From Phlebotomus papatasi (lineage: Eukaryota > Arthropoda > Insecta > Diptera > Psychodidae): 64,000 nucleotides of DNA. The position numbers were made by a program, and so were the translations under genes. The DNA is taken from assembly GCF_024763615.1 (NCBI RefSeq), contig NC_077222.1, positions 32,798,001-32,862,000 of the forward strand, read 5' to 3'. The notes under the pieces were generated by a model. It saw only the letters and a list, made by a program, of their open reading frames with translations. It was not told where the DNA came from and made no database searches. This document shows, one piece after another, positions 11,511 through 21,000 of the stretch. Position 1 is the stretch's first letter; each line of letters opens with the position of its first letter.

Positions 11511-11914
11511 AAAATGCATAAGTTAATTCAGCATCCCAGGTACCGAATTATAGAAGTGTATACAACATTTCATTCATAAAAATCAATTTTATATGAAAAG
11601 TCGGTTCCTATTTTATTTCACTCTGCTGCCATTTCTCCACATAATCAAATTCTTAGGTAAATATTGTACATATATTTAAAGATATTTTTCATTTTGCTAA
11701 ATTATAATAAGAGAAAACACAAATCAATAATTCACTTTGAATAATTTTGTTCTGTAATGTTGTAAAAATTCTCTAATGTCAGAGAAAAAGAACATTGTAA
11801 TACAAAGTTATGAGAAATCTAACACTTTTTCCATATTTTCCCACTTGCGATCAAGAGAGTTAAATGATTCATACACAAGACAAGAAATTTTGCCCTCATT
11901 GACATTTTTTTCAT

Positions 11915-12127
11915 TCATCTTTTAATTCTTTTATTTGATGCATGATACAAGAGATCATTTTCGAATAATCCCACAATTGTATAGATATGCATAGCAACAT
12001 CTTTGATCATCAGTTTGTTTATTTGAAAATTGGGGATCTTAAACCCAGATTCTTGAAATTTCATTGCAGTCATCATCTGATATAAGCAGAAATTCAATAA
12101 ATTTTCACGAAATTTATCACTTCTTAT
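11915..12127 (-). CDS. Possible terminal exon of an unknown gene (partial)
   Basis: On the minus strand an acceptor-like TTATTTCAG is followed at 12127 by 70 open codons ending in a basic tail ('NKRIKR') and a stop at 11915. No ATG precedes it in a good position, so it would be a last exon. An earlier acceptor-like site (TTTCATTCAG) extends it by 9 nt. The left arm retains only the second half (about 3540-3670) and that half is interrupted. It may be an upstream or separate gene relative to the 247-codon ORF on the same strand. Confidence 0.35.
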   Translation of the reverse strand: MRSDKFRENLLNFCLYQMMTAMKFQESGFKIPNFQINKLMIKDVAMHIYTIVGLFENDLLYHASNKRIKR

Positions 12128-12213
12128 CTGAAATAACTGAATGAAAAATATTTTTTAGACAAATTGCATAAAGATCGTTTGATCGTATCATCAAGAGATG
12201 TGAATGATGTCAG

Positions 12214-12743
12214 ATATAATCAAGTAAGTGCAAAAGTATGATATTTTTCGGTAATTTATGTTACAATTTAAATAAAAAAGACAAATATTGCAAACAATAT
12301 TGAAATACGCAAGCTCAAAAGTTGCATGCTTTGAAAAAAAACTGTTTACATGCAAATCTCAACTCAATGACGTTTCAATATCTATTGATCAATATCCAAT
12401 GAAAATGGTTTAAATTGCATGACGGCATCAACATCATGCTGTTAACCAATGAAAATTATTGATAGTTCTTATCGTCAGTAAAATTAGTGAATATTGCGAA
12501 ATTCCGCTCAATTTTACAATTATATTGCGCACTGCAAGACATTTTTCCATGTTGCTTCATTCCTCTGAAGGAATCAAATTGTCGCGCAAAGACTCATATA
12601 AATAGTCTCTCCCATATGGTCTCGAGCGCGCGAAAAGGTCTCAAATTGCATTTGCATTTTTCCACACTTGGACAGTGCATAAGCCAGAGACTAGAGAGAA
12701 TCCCGCTTACTGCATAGGAAAGACTTCTGGCAAACCTTCTATC
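12214..12743. promoter_or_regulatory. Intergenic with a TATA-like promoter candidate
   Basis: Flank just outside the inverted duplication. A TATAAATA-like box at about 12596-12603 lies in a locally less AT-rich stretch (12525-12720) with a CGCGCG-containing tract. An open frame of 76 codons (12487-12717) overlaps it without recognisable content. It could be a promoter or part of an old LTR; no transcript start can be shown. Confidence 0.25.
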
Positions 12744-12825
12744 ATGGCACGAGTGGCATAATGGATAAGGTGCTGGACTCGCAACCGAGAGGTCTGGTGA
12801 TCAATTCCCATGGACGGCAGATCTT
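12744..12825 (+). repeat. tRNA-Arg-like SINE head or tRNA pseudogene
   Basis: The stretch 'gtggcataatggataagg' matches the A-box and D-arm form of tRNA-Arg genes, and 'ggtgatcaattccc' occupies the place of a degenerate B box. The acceptor stem does not pair and the anticodon arm is poor, so it is not a functional tRNA. It is followed by an A-rich stretch, which fits a retroposed SINE-type copy. Confidence 0.55.
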
Positions 12826-12989
12826 TTCACATACATTTGTATAGGGGAAAAAAAAATACATGAGAAAAAGTCCACCAAAGTAATTTCCGTTAATTCAAAA
12901 TGACCATCAAAAAGCGCGCAATATCAAAAAGTTCAAAGTTCCAAAAAGTTCAAGATGGCCGTCTAGTGCATTGCATTTAAAAAAAATAA

Positions 12990-13235
12990 CATCATTGTGC
13001 TCCACGGAGAGTTTTCATCAGCAAATGTAGTATGTACATCACTGTGCTCCACGGAGAGTTTTCATCAGCAAATGTAGTACCAACATCACTGTGCTCCACG
13101 GCAGACTTGTGGTATATACATCATTGTGCTCCTCGGCAGACTTATGGTATATTATATACATCATTGTGCTCCTCGGCAGACTTATGGTATATTATATACA
13201 TCATTGTGCTCTCCATAACATCATCGTGCTCCATA
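12990..13235. repeat. Minisatellite of 'catcattgtgctcc' units
   Basis: Tandem head-to-tail units begin with 'catcaytgtgctccwcgg'. Two longer units share 'gagagttttcatcagcaaatgtag' in part; the next ones carry 'cagacttatggtatattata' and are about 41 bp apart. The array then decays into two short partial units. Unit length and sequence vary along the array. Confidence 0.85.
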
Positions 13236-13942
13236 TTCAATTAAAATTATTAACCAAAAAATCAGATTCATGGTTCAGGGGATGGTAGCGGGGGGTGCGG
13301 GGGGCGGGGGAATCGGCCTGATTCCCACGCTGCTGTCCCCTTTCCTACGACATGTCCATGGAATGTCCGAGGACATTTACATCACGCTGCTGTCCCCTTA
13401 CTACTATAATGTTATGTGGCATTCTAGACATTCTTATAGTCGCATTATATGCTTTCTGAGACACTTTAATTAATTTTCTAATTCAATAAACAATTAATTT
13501 ATTAAAACACAATAAAACTGTTCTTCATTTCTAAAAACAATTATTGAAAAAAATGTATTGTAAAAAAGGATGGTTTTTATTCTAATTCAAGACATAAAGT
13601 CTTTGTTATCCTAGTGATTTTTATATAACCCGGAATATTTTTTTTTTATTTTATTATGTATACACATTCCATTTTTACAATGTACAGTCGGTTGTTACAT
13701 TTAAACGGTTATAATATTAGCAATAAGAAAAAGGAGAATCCCTCAAAGATGAATTCCCCATCATTGCAAACGATAGAGAGGTATCTTTGGTTTTTGACTG
13801 CACACCGTAAGAGTGGAAGAAAGTTTAGAGACTCAGACGAGGTTCAAGAAGAACACGTTTTGTCTGAGTCTGTAGTAATCATAGAAAAAAAATTGAAAAC
13901 AAAGACATTATAAATATATTAAATCTAAAGTAATATACGATA
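13236..13942. other. No gene; G-rich tract and short frames
   Basis: A G-rich tract at 13284-13310 is followed by two 'cacgctgctgtcccctt' repeats (13326 and 13384). An 85-codon frame at 13656-13913 has a charged C-terminal half but no recognised domain and no splice context. I see no supported gene. Confidence 0.35.
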
Positions 13943-14855
13943 GGGGAGACCGGGGCAAAAAGTCACAAAAAGGATATTTTATTTTTTTACAGGCTACTCG
14001 AGCGCTTCAAAAATTTCTTATTAGCGTAGTTTAATAGGAAATTTACCGCTCTACAACTTTATGAAAGTAATATTACTCTATTTTGTAAGGAAATACGTTT
14101 ATCGAGCCGATTTCTAAAAGGTAATTTTGTGACTATTCTCAAAAATGCTGGGGCAAATAGTACCAGACATGGGATATTATCATATTTTGATTCGCTTCAT
14201 TATGGGCTTCCGTAAATTTGAAAAACAAAATATCTAGAGGACATATTTTCATAGAAAATTTATTCATCTAGACCTTTGTAAAACACCGTTTTCTCTGCGA
14301 ACAAAGTGAGAAAATGAGAAAAGCGCTTCTCAAGTTATTTTAGAAAATACACACAAAAGACTGCAAATCGTTTGACTAATGCAAACAACAAGCGGCGAGA
14401 CATGATAACGACGTTTCTTTTCGCCGTGAGACATCAGAAATTGCTTCGCTTTTTGTTACTTTTTGCTCTATACCTTTTGTTACTTTTTACCCCAAGTGGC
14501 CATCTTTAATAAAAGGATTTCTGGAGAAAAGAACCTTTGTGAAATTCTAAAATAGATAGTGGATTCGTATTCAAAGAATCCAAATTATTTTTAAAAAATA
14601 TATATACACCAGTGCATCAATTTTAGAAAATAAATAGGTAATAATTGTTATCTTCTGCAAGCAAAATATTTCAAAAATAGGGCTAAAAATTTCGATATTT
14701 TTTATTTTCTAAATTCCTTGTTCAAAATCTAAGAAACTTACAACATTGAAGAAGATCTATGGAGACTATCTATAGAAAAAAAATTGAGCCGTTATCTTTT
14801 TTACCTTGGAAGATTTTGAGTTTTTCGATTTGTGACTTTTTGCCCCAGTCTGCCC
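13943..14855. mobile_element. TA-GGG MITE, 'ggggcaaaaagtcaca' family
   Basis: Starts 'ggggagaccggggcaaaaag' and ends with the imperfect reverse complement ('tttttgccccagtctgccc'). It is flanked by TA on both sides (13941-13942, 14856-14857). A second, shorter member in the same orientation lies at 61011-61578 and shares internal blocks such as 'ggaaatttactgctctacaac'. Target and termini fit a Tc1/mariner-type non-autonomous element. Confidence 0.88.
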
Positions 14856-14957
14856 TATGTATTCCATTGAAAAACAAAAAAATAAAATACTGATTTTGAG
14901 CAGATTTTGTAAAATTATTTTAACAAAACTCAAATGCAATAAGAATAATTAACATTA

Positions 14958-15770
14958 TTGGGTCCCGGTCAAAATCACAATATGGAAAATCCCATGAGCA
15001 AAAAACCCGGAAGCCGAGATCCTAAAAGCCAAATCCCAACCCCAAAATGCCGAATGCCAAAATTCCGAAATCTTAACCCTTTAAGGACGAGAAGGTCAAA
15101 AATTGAGGGTCAGAAAAAATCGTTTTTTCTGACTTTTTAGAGCAAAACACAACTGTTTATGGCCGTAGGAAAGATTTCATTTTTGGGTCACCGGTGACCC
15201 AATCGTCCTTAAAGGGTTAAAAGGATCACGGATGCTGGAGATCAAGGAACATTTTATGTGTTTTCGGAAATTATTCTACAAATTTCCCTCCGTATAATTT
15301 CGTCCCTTTCACAATTTTGATCATGCGGAATTTTGGATTTCAGGATTTTGGCTTTTCGGAATTTTGACCCATTCGGAAATTTATCTCTTTCCAATTTTGA
15401 TTTTTAGGGATTTTGGCGATCAGGATTTAGCTTTTGGCATTTTGATGAGTACCGAATATTTTTACAAAATTATTCTACTCAAAAAACGAATGAAATATAA
15501 TATATCTGTTTTAAGATAAATCTGAAAGGGTCTTGGTCAAAATCCCGAAAGCCAAAATCTCGAATTCTTAAAAGTGTCACGATTGCGTTTGCGGGAGGGA
15601 AAGGGAAATTTTCTGTTTCTTGGGAAATTATGCTATACACATTATCCTCCAGATAATTTCATCCCTTTCAGGATTTTGAACATTTGGGATTTGGCTTTCG
15701 GGACTTGGGTTTTCGGGATTTTGGCCCTTTCGGAACTTTGACGTTCGGAATTTTGGCTGCCTCCTATCTG
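14958..15770. repeat. Two degenerate tandem copies of a 'ggattttggcttttcggaattttg' repeat
   Basis: Copy A (about 14958-15440) and copy B (about 15528-15770) share a 'gggtcyyggtcaaaatc' start, a middle 'ttccctcc...ataatttc' block and an end made of short phrases such as 'cgggattttgg' repeated with changes. Start and end are roughly inverted to each other. A piggyBac-type MITE sits inside copy A. No coding content is supported. Confidence 0.65.
15077..15216. mobile_element. piggyBac-type MITE (140 bp)
   Basis: Flanked by TTAA on both sides (15073-15076 and 15217-15220). Termini are 'ccctttaaggacga' and its reverse complement with one mismatch. A TTAA target and CCC termini are the piggyBac hallmark. 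A longer element with the same ends is at 55167-55635. Confidence 0.88.
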
Positions 15771-16486
15771 AAATGCAAAGCAAAGAAAAAAAAATTCTAA
15801 TACTAAATTAAATTTTGAAAAGCTTATTTGCATTCTCTTAGAAAGATCTTTCAAATTTTCAAATTTCTTCAAGTTTTTAAACTAAAACATAAAAAAGTGA
15901 GCAATAAATTAATATTAAGAGGTTCCGTGGGTCAAAATAGACAAAAAAAACAGCAAATTTTTCTTTATTTTCACAATACAATAAAAAAAACTTTAATTCA
16001 AGCTCTTAGGTGTACAAAAATACGGCATTTTAATTATATTTTCTGAAAGTTTCGTTTAAAAATTTTGAAAATTCAACCAATGGGCCTGGATTTTCGAAGA
16101 CCTTTGTGAAAACAACATACTTTTCTGTGCCTTTCCATATTGAAAAGTCGGCTGTTAGAGGAATAATACCCAAACAACTAATTAGTTATTAATATTCATA
16201 TAGTATAGTATTTTATTAATTAACATAAAATTAATGATAAATATTTTGCTAATTTATTATTGATCTTATTAATTATAATAATAAATTATAATTAGTATGA
16301 CTTTAGGGAACTTTACAAATTAAAAGTAAAATTTACATTTGGGCAGTGAAAGGTCAAATTTAAGCAGTATACCGAGTATAACTTATTTAGAGCGTTCAAA
16401 GCAATAAAATTATCATTCAAGTTTAAGCAAAGCAAAAATAAAATTGTTTTTCATTTTAAATGCAATCATCTTTGAAATTAATTATA
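15771..16486. other. No gene seen
   Basis: AT-rich intergenic DNA with homopolymer runs and a stretch of AATTAT/TTAAT repeats near 16180-16300. No supported gene or bounded repeat. Confidence 0.4.
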
Positions 16487-16749
16487 CACTGAGAAAAAAA
16501 AAGAAAGTGCGATTAACTTTTTTTTCCTCGTAACTTTAACACTTTTAAGGTGTAAAAATATATCAACATTTTTTAATGTACAATGTTAATTTTACACCTT
16601 TTTGAGGGTAAAATTAACATGAAAAAGGGTAACTTTAACCCCTAATACACCCAAAAAGCATAATATTTACACCGATTTCGGATCAATACTGCAGGGTAAA
16701 ATTAACATTTCCGGAATGTTATTTTAACTTTTTCGGATTTCTCTCAGTG
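16487..16749. mobile_element. MITE, 'cactgagaaa' family, copy 1
   Basis: Termini 'cactgagaaaaaaa' and 'ttctctcagtg', flanked by TA (16485-16486, 16750-16751). The interior is rich in 'gtaaaattaacat' and 'taactttaac' phrases. An inverted second copy lies at 51214-51465. Confidence 0.88.
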
Positions 16750-18047
16750 TATAAATTAAACTCCTTTCCGTACATTATTTAGGCTTTTTCTAATTTTAAT
16801 ATTTCACTCACCTCTAATTTTTTGTTACTCATTTAAAATATTATCTCATGCCATCTTCATAGATTTCTTAGTACATTTTATCTAAACTTATTGCTAAGTA
16901 TTATTAAATCTTATTAAATATTATGTTTCTTGAGCAAAAGTTTGCGATCGATTAAGCATTTTTTAGTAAATTAACTTATTTATGTATTTCATAAGTTACT
17001 GTACGAAAAACTTGCTTTATTTCTCTGAATTTGTATTGGAGGATGCATCTAGAAAACCCTTCCGAAATATTCTGCGAATTTTTCAACATTAGACTATCGC
17101 ACGCAAAACGTAAAACTAACTTAAAATTTTCATAAGTTGTTTAGGAATATAGTGCCCGCTCTCTAATCCGGATCGACGTAATCCGGACGTGTTGTCGACG
17201 GTTACATTTAAAATCATATTGAGGTCATGTATGCATGTATGTTCAGCAATGAAAATGAATTATCCTGTGATGTTTTTGTTTAATAAATGAAGTATAATAG
17301 CATAGAATTATCTAATTATGTCTTTTTAATCTTCTTTAAAACTTTTATACTAATTCTACAAAAAAACCATGTATTATATTTTCGAGACGTTGAACAAATT
17401 CAAAAAATCCATCCAGATTACGAAGCGGACATCTGTCATTGTCTCCCAATCATCCGGATTACAAAGCGGGCACTGTACTGACTTTTTAGTACGCAAAGGC
17501 ATTTAAAACTTTTTGGAATTATTAATATATTTCTTCAGCCCCATAACTGACGTGCTCATTATGTTCTTTTATTCTTTTTTTTGTTACTTGGGATTACTAG
17601 AATGAATATTGTTTATTTCTGTCTCACATAATTTTCTGCTCATTTTATTTTATTCTTTTTTATTTTAATAATTTTCCAATCAATGTTCCCGAATTTGCAT
17701 TGACCAAAATTAGAGATATTAATAATTTAAATTGATGTATGACCTTAGTAGTGCAATTTCTCAAACCTCTTCCAGGGGCAATTGACGGCTGGGTTATTCA
17801 CACTTTGCATTTCTGTAGCCGCATCTCCTTTAAGATGTAAATATCAAGGGAATGATTTTTATTGCAAGCAAGTTCAACAAGATTTATTTTAATTAGGAAA
17901 TCAAGTTTCTGAAGAAATTTCTCAATTGAACAACTTATTCTTTAAAAAAGAAAGAAGGTTTTGAGAAGAAGTTCGTGGAACTTCCAAGGGTGTGTCCAAA
18001 GAGTAATTTAATTTAATTGGTGATTCTTTTCATGTGATTTTTTAAAG
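16750..18047. other. Non-coding DNA upstream of the first visible ELOVL exon
   Basis: Apart from the MITE at 17150-17475, I see AT-rich sequence without supported exons. No stretch here encodes the ELOVL N-terminus in a recognisable form. Confidence 0.4.
17150..17475. mobile_element. MITE with 'agtgcccgct...aatccgg' ends
   Basis: Left end 'tagtgcccgctctctaatcc'; the right end is its imperfect reverse complement ending 'agcgggcactg'. TA flanks at 17148-17149 and 17476-17477. The termini resemble the CAGT-type inverted repeats of Tc1/mariner-pogo elements. The 64-codon frame inside is not recognisable. Confidence 0.82.
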
Positions 18048-21000
18048 GGCCTCGAGAGTGGCTGGCGGAAATACTACAATTTCCGATGTCAACCAGTTGA
18101 CTACAGCAAAAATCCCATCGCAATGAGGATGGCGCGTGCCGTATGGGCTTACTACATGTGCAAATTGGTTGAGCTCCTGGACACGGTATTCTTCGTTTTG
18201 AGGAAGAAACAGAACCAAATCTCTTTCTTGCATCTCTATCATCACACGCTTATGCCAGTTTGTGCCTTCATTGGCCTCAAATACTTTGCCGGAGGACATG
18301 GTAAGATTGCTTTTTAATCTATCTTCATTTTGGCAAATTCTCATCTCGGATAAAACCTATTTAAAATTAGTCATTCTGGGATTTTTTCCGTAAAAAATAT
18401 TAAAAGCTTTTCGGAAGAAAAGTCATACCCAGTGTTGTTAAAACAGTGGCCGCTAAAATAACAGAGTCAGTCAAGAAAAAAAGGGATTTCAATTAAAAAA
18501 TTCAACATTACTTACCCCAATTTTCGAGTTACTTATTACTTATTATTTTATAATTTTATTCAAAAGAAAGGCTTGTCAAAGAGATATTTTTTTTAACATA
18601 AAAACAAATGAAAAAGTTTTATAAAATCGGCGGCTAATGAGATGTTGTTAAAGTTTGCTAAAAGGATGTTTATTCGGATGAAATGTGAGAAAAATCTTAT
18701 CAAATTGGAAAACACTATTCTTTTGACAAAATTTTATTTAAATTCAGTTGGTCAATTTTTATAAATAAATCTTTTCTTCCATATTAGGCTTAACCGTTTT
18801 CTAAAAAACTAAATATGCTTTTTCAAAAAAATCTAGAGGTGACCCGGACAAACGGATTGCAGATTTGAAGTCCTTAAATGACCCTCTAACAAGTTTTGGC
18901 ACTCTCGTCAAAGACACCCACAACGTGTCGCACAGTGTAGTTAATAGAAATGTGTGAGTCTCTTAGGAAAAATAAAAGAAAATTCACATTATTCGAAGGC
19001 ATGAACGTTCGAAGGGAGAATACTTTCCCGTAGGTACCTAATAATTCTTTAGAAAAGACGAAGTTCTTAATCAAAGATCCCCTCAATTCTGAATAAAATT
19101 CTTCTGACTTAATATAAATGTATATTTCATTTAAAGGTAAACTAATAATTTAAGCACTAATTCATAATCTGCAATTAAATTCTTAATTTTAAATTGTAAG
19201 TTTCTGCCATGAAGCTAAAAAATAACAAACTTTAAAATCACGAAGTTGATGTGGAAATGACAGACTCCTTCAAGATTTTTTTAATGTTGAGGCTGGCAAA
19301 AAGACCTTTAAAATTTTATTGGTTATGGCAAAGCTTCAGCTTTAAATAGATATCAATTTAGTTAGAAACTCTTTCTGGGTACCTCCTTCCTATCCTCTCA
19401 ACTCTGACCAACCTTTAATAGATAATTTATTAAATTAAAATTACTCCCGGACAATCACTTTCTGAAACTTCGTCCCTGATCACAAACCAACCTGGAATTG
19501 ATAATTCTCAATAATTCGAAGACTGAAATTTGGCCAGACACAATTTTTCTTCCAGCAGCTTTATTTCACACCGAATTATCACTACATTTCTCCAGAATTT
19601 TCTTTAACGAATCTTCTTCTTCTTCGAATCTTTTTGACTTTATTTCTGTCGGAATTAACACACGTGTGCTAAAAAAATTATTTAAGAATCCGGAAAAGCT
19701 CTTGGAAAGAGGGTTCGATTGATGCATTTTCTATGTTGCCGGAGTTTTTGGCCAGAGGCAGTGCATTTTATTATGTTTTATCACAGTGAAAATGTCTTTT
19801 TATAGACATTCAGATCTTTCGCACCGGGCGGGACTCGAATTCACAACACTGCGAGTCAAGCCGGGGCCGGGGATCGATCTGCCCAAGAGCCAACGGTCTT
19901 GCCTATTGCGTCACTGGGATCCCTTACTCTGAATTAAAAAATTTTAATTTAGAAACTAAATATTTAACTTAAACCTTAAAGCTTTCTTTATTTTATAATT
20001 GAGAAGGATACTTCGAAAACTGAAACTATGCTTACAAATCTATTTTATAAGTTTAATAGAAAATTTTATTGGCTATTTCTATTAAATTTTCTATTAAACT
20101 TATAAAATAGATTTGTAAGCATAGTTTCAGTTTTCGAAGTATCCTTTTAAATTATAAAATAAGTAAGTTTTAAAATTTAAGTTAAATATTTAGTTTCAAA
20201 ATTTTTTTTTTTTAATTCAGAGTTAGTTATCCCAGTGGCGCAATAGGCAAGACCGTTCACTCTTGGGTAGATCTGAAGTGTATACACTTCGTCCATATAC
20301 AACATTTTATAAGCTTGTTTTTAAATGCGATATTAATGCTCAAATGAAAATGGAACACTCACTCAAAGAGGGAAAATTTGTAACTGTATTGAGCTCACGG
20401 GATTAGTTCATTACTTTTAGACTGATATTATTATAGTTTTTCTTTGTCTTGAATTATTGCAATAATTTGGTGTTCAGTTTTGAGAGAACGTAGGAATTTT
20501 TGAAAAAAAGAACAACTTCAAAATCATTTAAACTTAAAATTTGATATTGATATTTATTTATCTCAATAAGATAGGGTCCGCCCCTCTTACATTGTTTGAT
20601 AAAAAAAAGAATTTTTGAAAAAAAAGTGATAAGAATAAAATTACATTCTCATTACGTGCAATGAAAAATGAGCAAAAGAGAAAAGAATCATAGAAAAAAA
20701 TTAAGCAAAAATTAAGCAAAAAGAGAATGAATGTTACTAGATCACATCTATAATTTGTGAAATATAATCGTTAATATCATTAAACAGATCGAGCCTTCCT
20801 TAAAATCTGCAAATTTCTTTTGCGATAATCAAAAAATCATCTTAATAGCGTTAAATGGTAGAAAAGATCTCGCTCATACACATCAGCAGCGATGGGAAAA
20901 TGGGCTAGCCAAAAGAATCTAAACTCTAAACGAAGTGTTCCGGGTTCGATTCTGGCTTTGTGCTATTTTTTTTAAATCTTTTTATATTTTGATTTTTTAA

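Larger units (their letters stand above)
3463..12213. repeat. Giant inverted duplication (palindromic gene cassette)
   Basis: The reverse complement of 7861-12213 matches 3463-7264 almost throughout. Examples are the outer ends (3463 'ctgacatcat' against 12213), the RING gene (5886-6385 against 8782-9279) and the inner ends (to 7264 against from 7861). The arms are about 3.8 kb and 4.35 kb, with a 596-bp spacer. Differences include single-base indels, a 43-bp block present only at about 8090-8125, a block of about 400 bp present only at about 11195-11595, and a left-arm loss near 3540 of the sequence matching roughly 12060-12130. The bases just outside both ends read ATA (3460-3462 and 12214-12216), which could be a 3-bp target duplication or chance. 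The arms look old enough to have drifted, especially in their outer thirds. Confidence 0.93.
7861..12213. repeat. Right arm of the inverted duplication (intact copy)
   Basis: Holds, in order: the acidic spliced ORF (+), the RING-only IAP-like ORF (+), the 247-codon ORF (-), an exon-like two-frame stretch (+) and a terminal exon-like stretch (-). The first three frames are open from start to stop. Polyadenylation-type signals follow each of the first three genes (for example AATAAA near 8627, near 9341, and on the minus strand near 10095), which fits separate polyadenylated transcripts. Confidence 0.9.

Noticed and set aside
12990..13235. CRISPR-like array
   Set aside because: Units are directly adjacent without unique spacers; this is a minisatellite in an insect-type genome.
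17287..17481. 64-codon frame
   Set aside because: Covers the right half and end of the MITE 17150-17475.
18042..18344. 100-codon minus-strand frame over the ELOVL exon
   Set aside because: Antisense shadow; the plus strand has the HLYHH box and correct splice sites.
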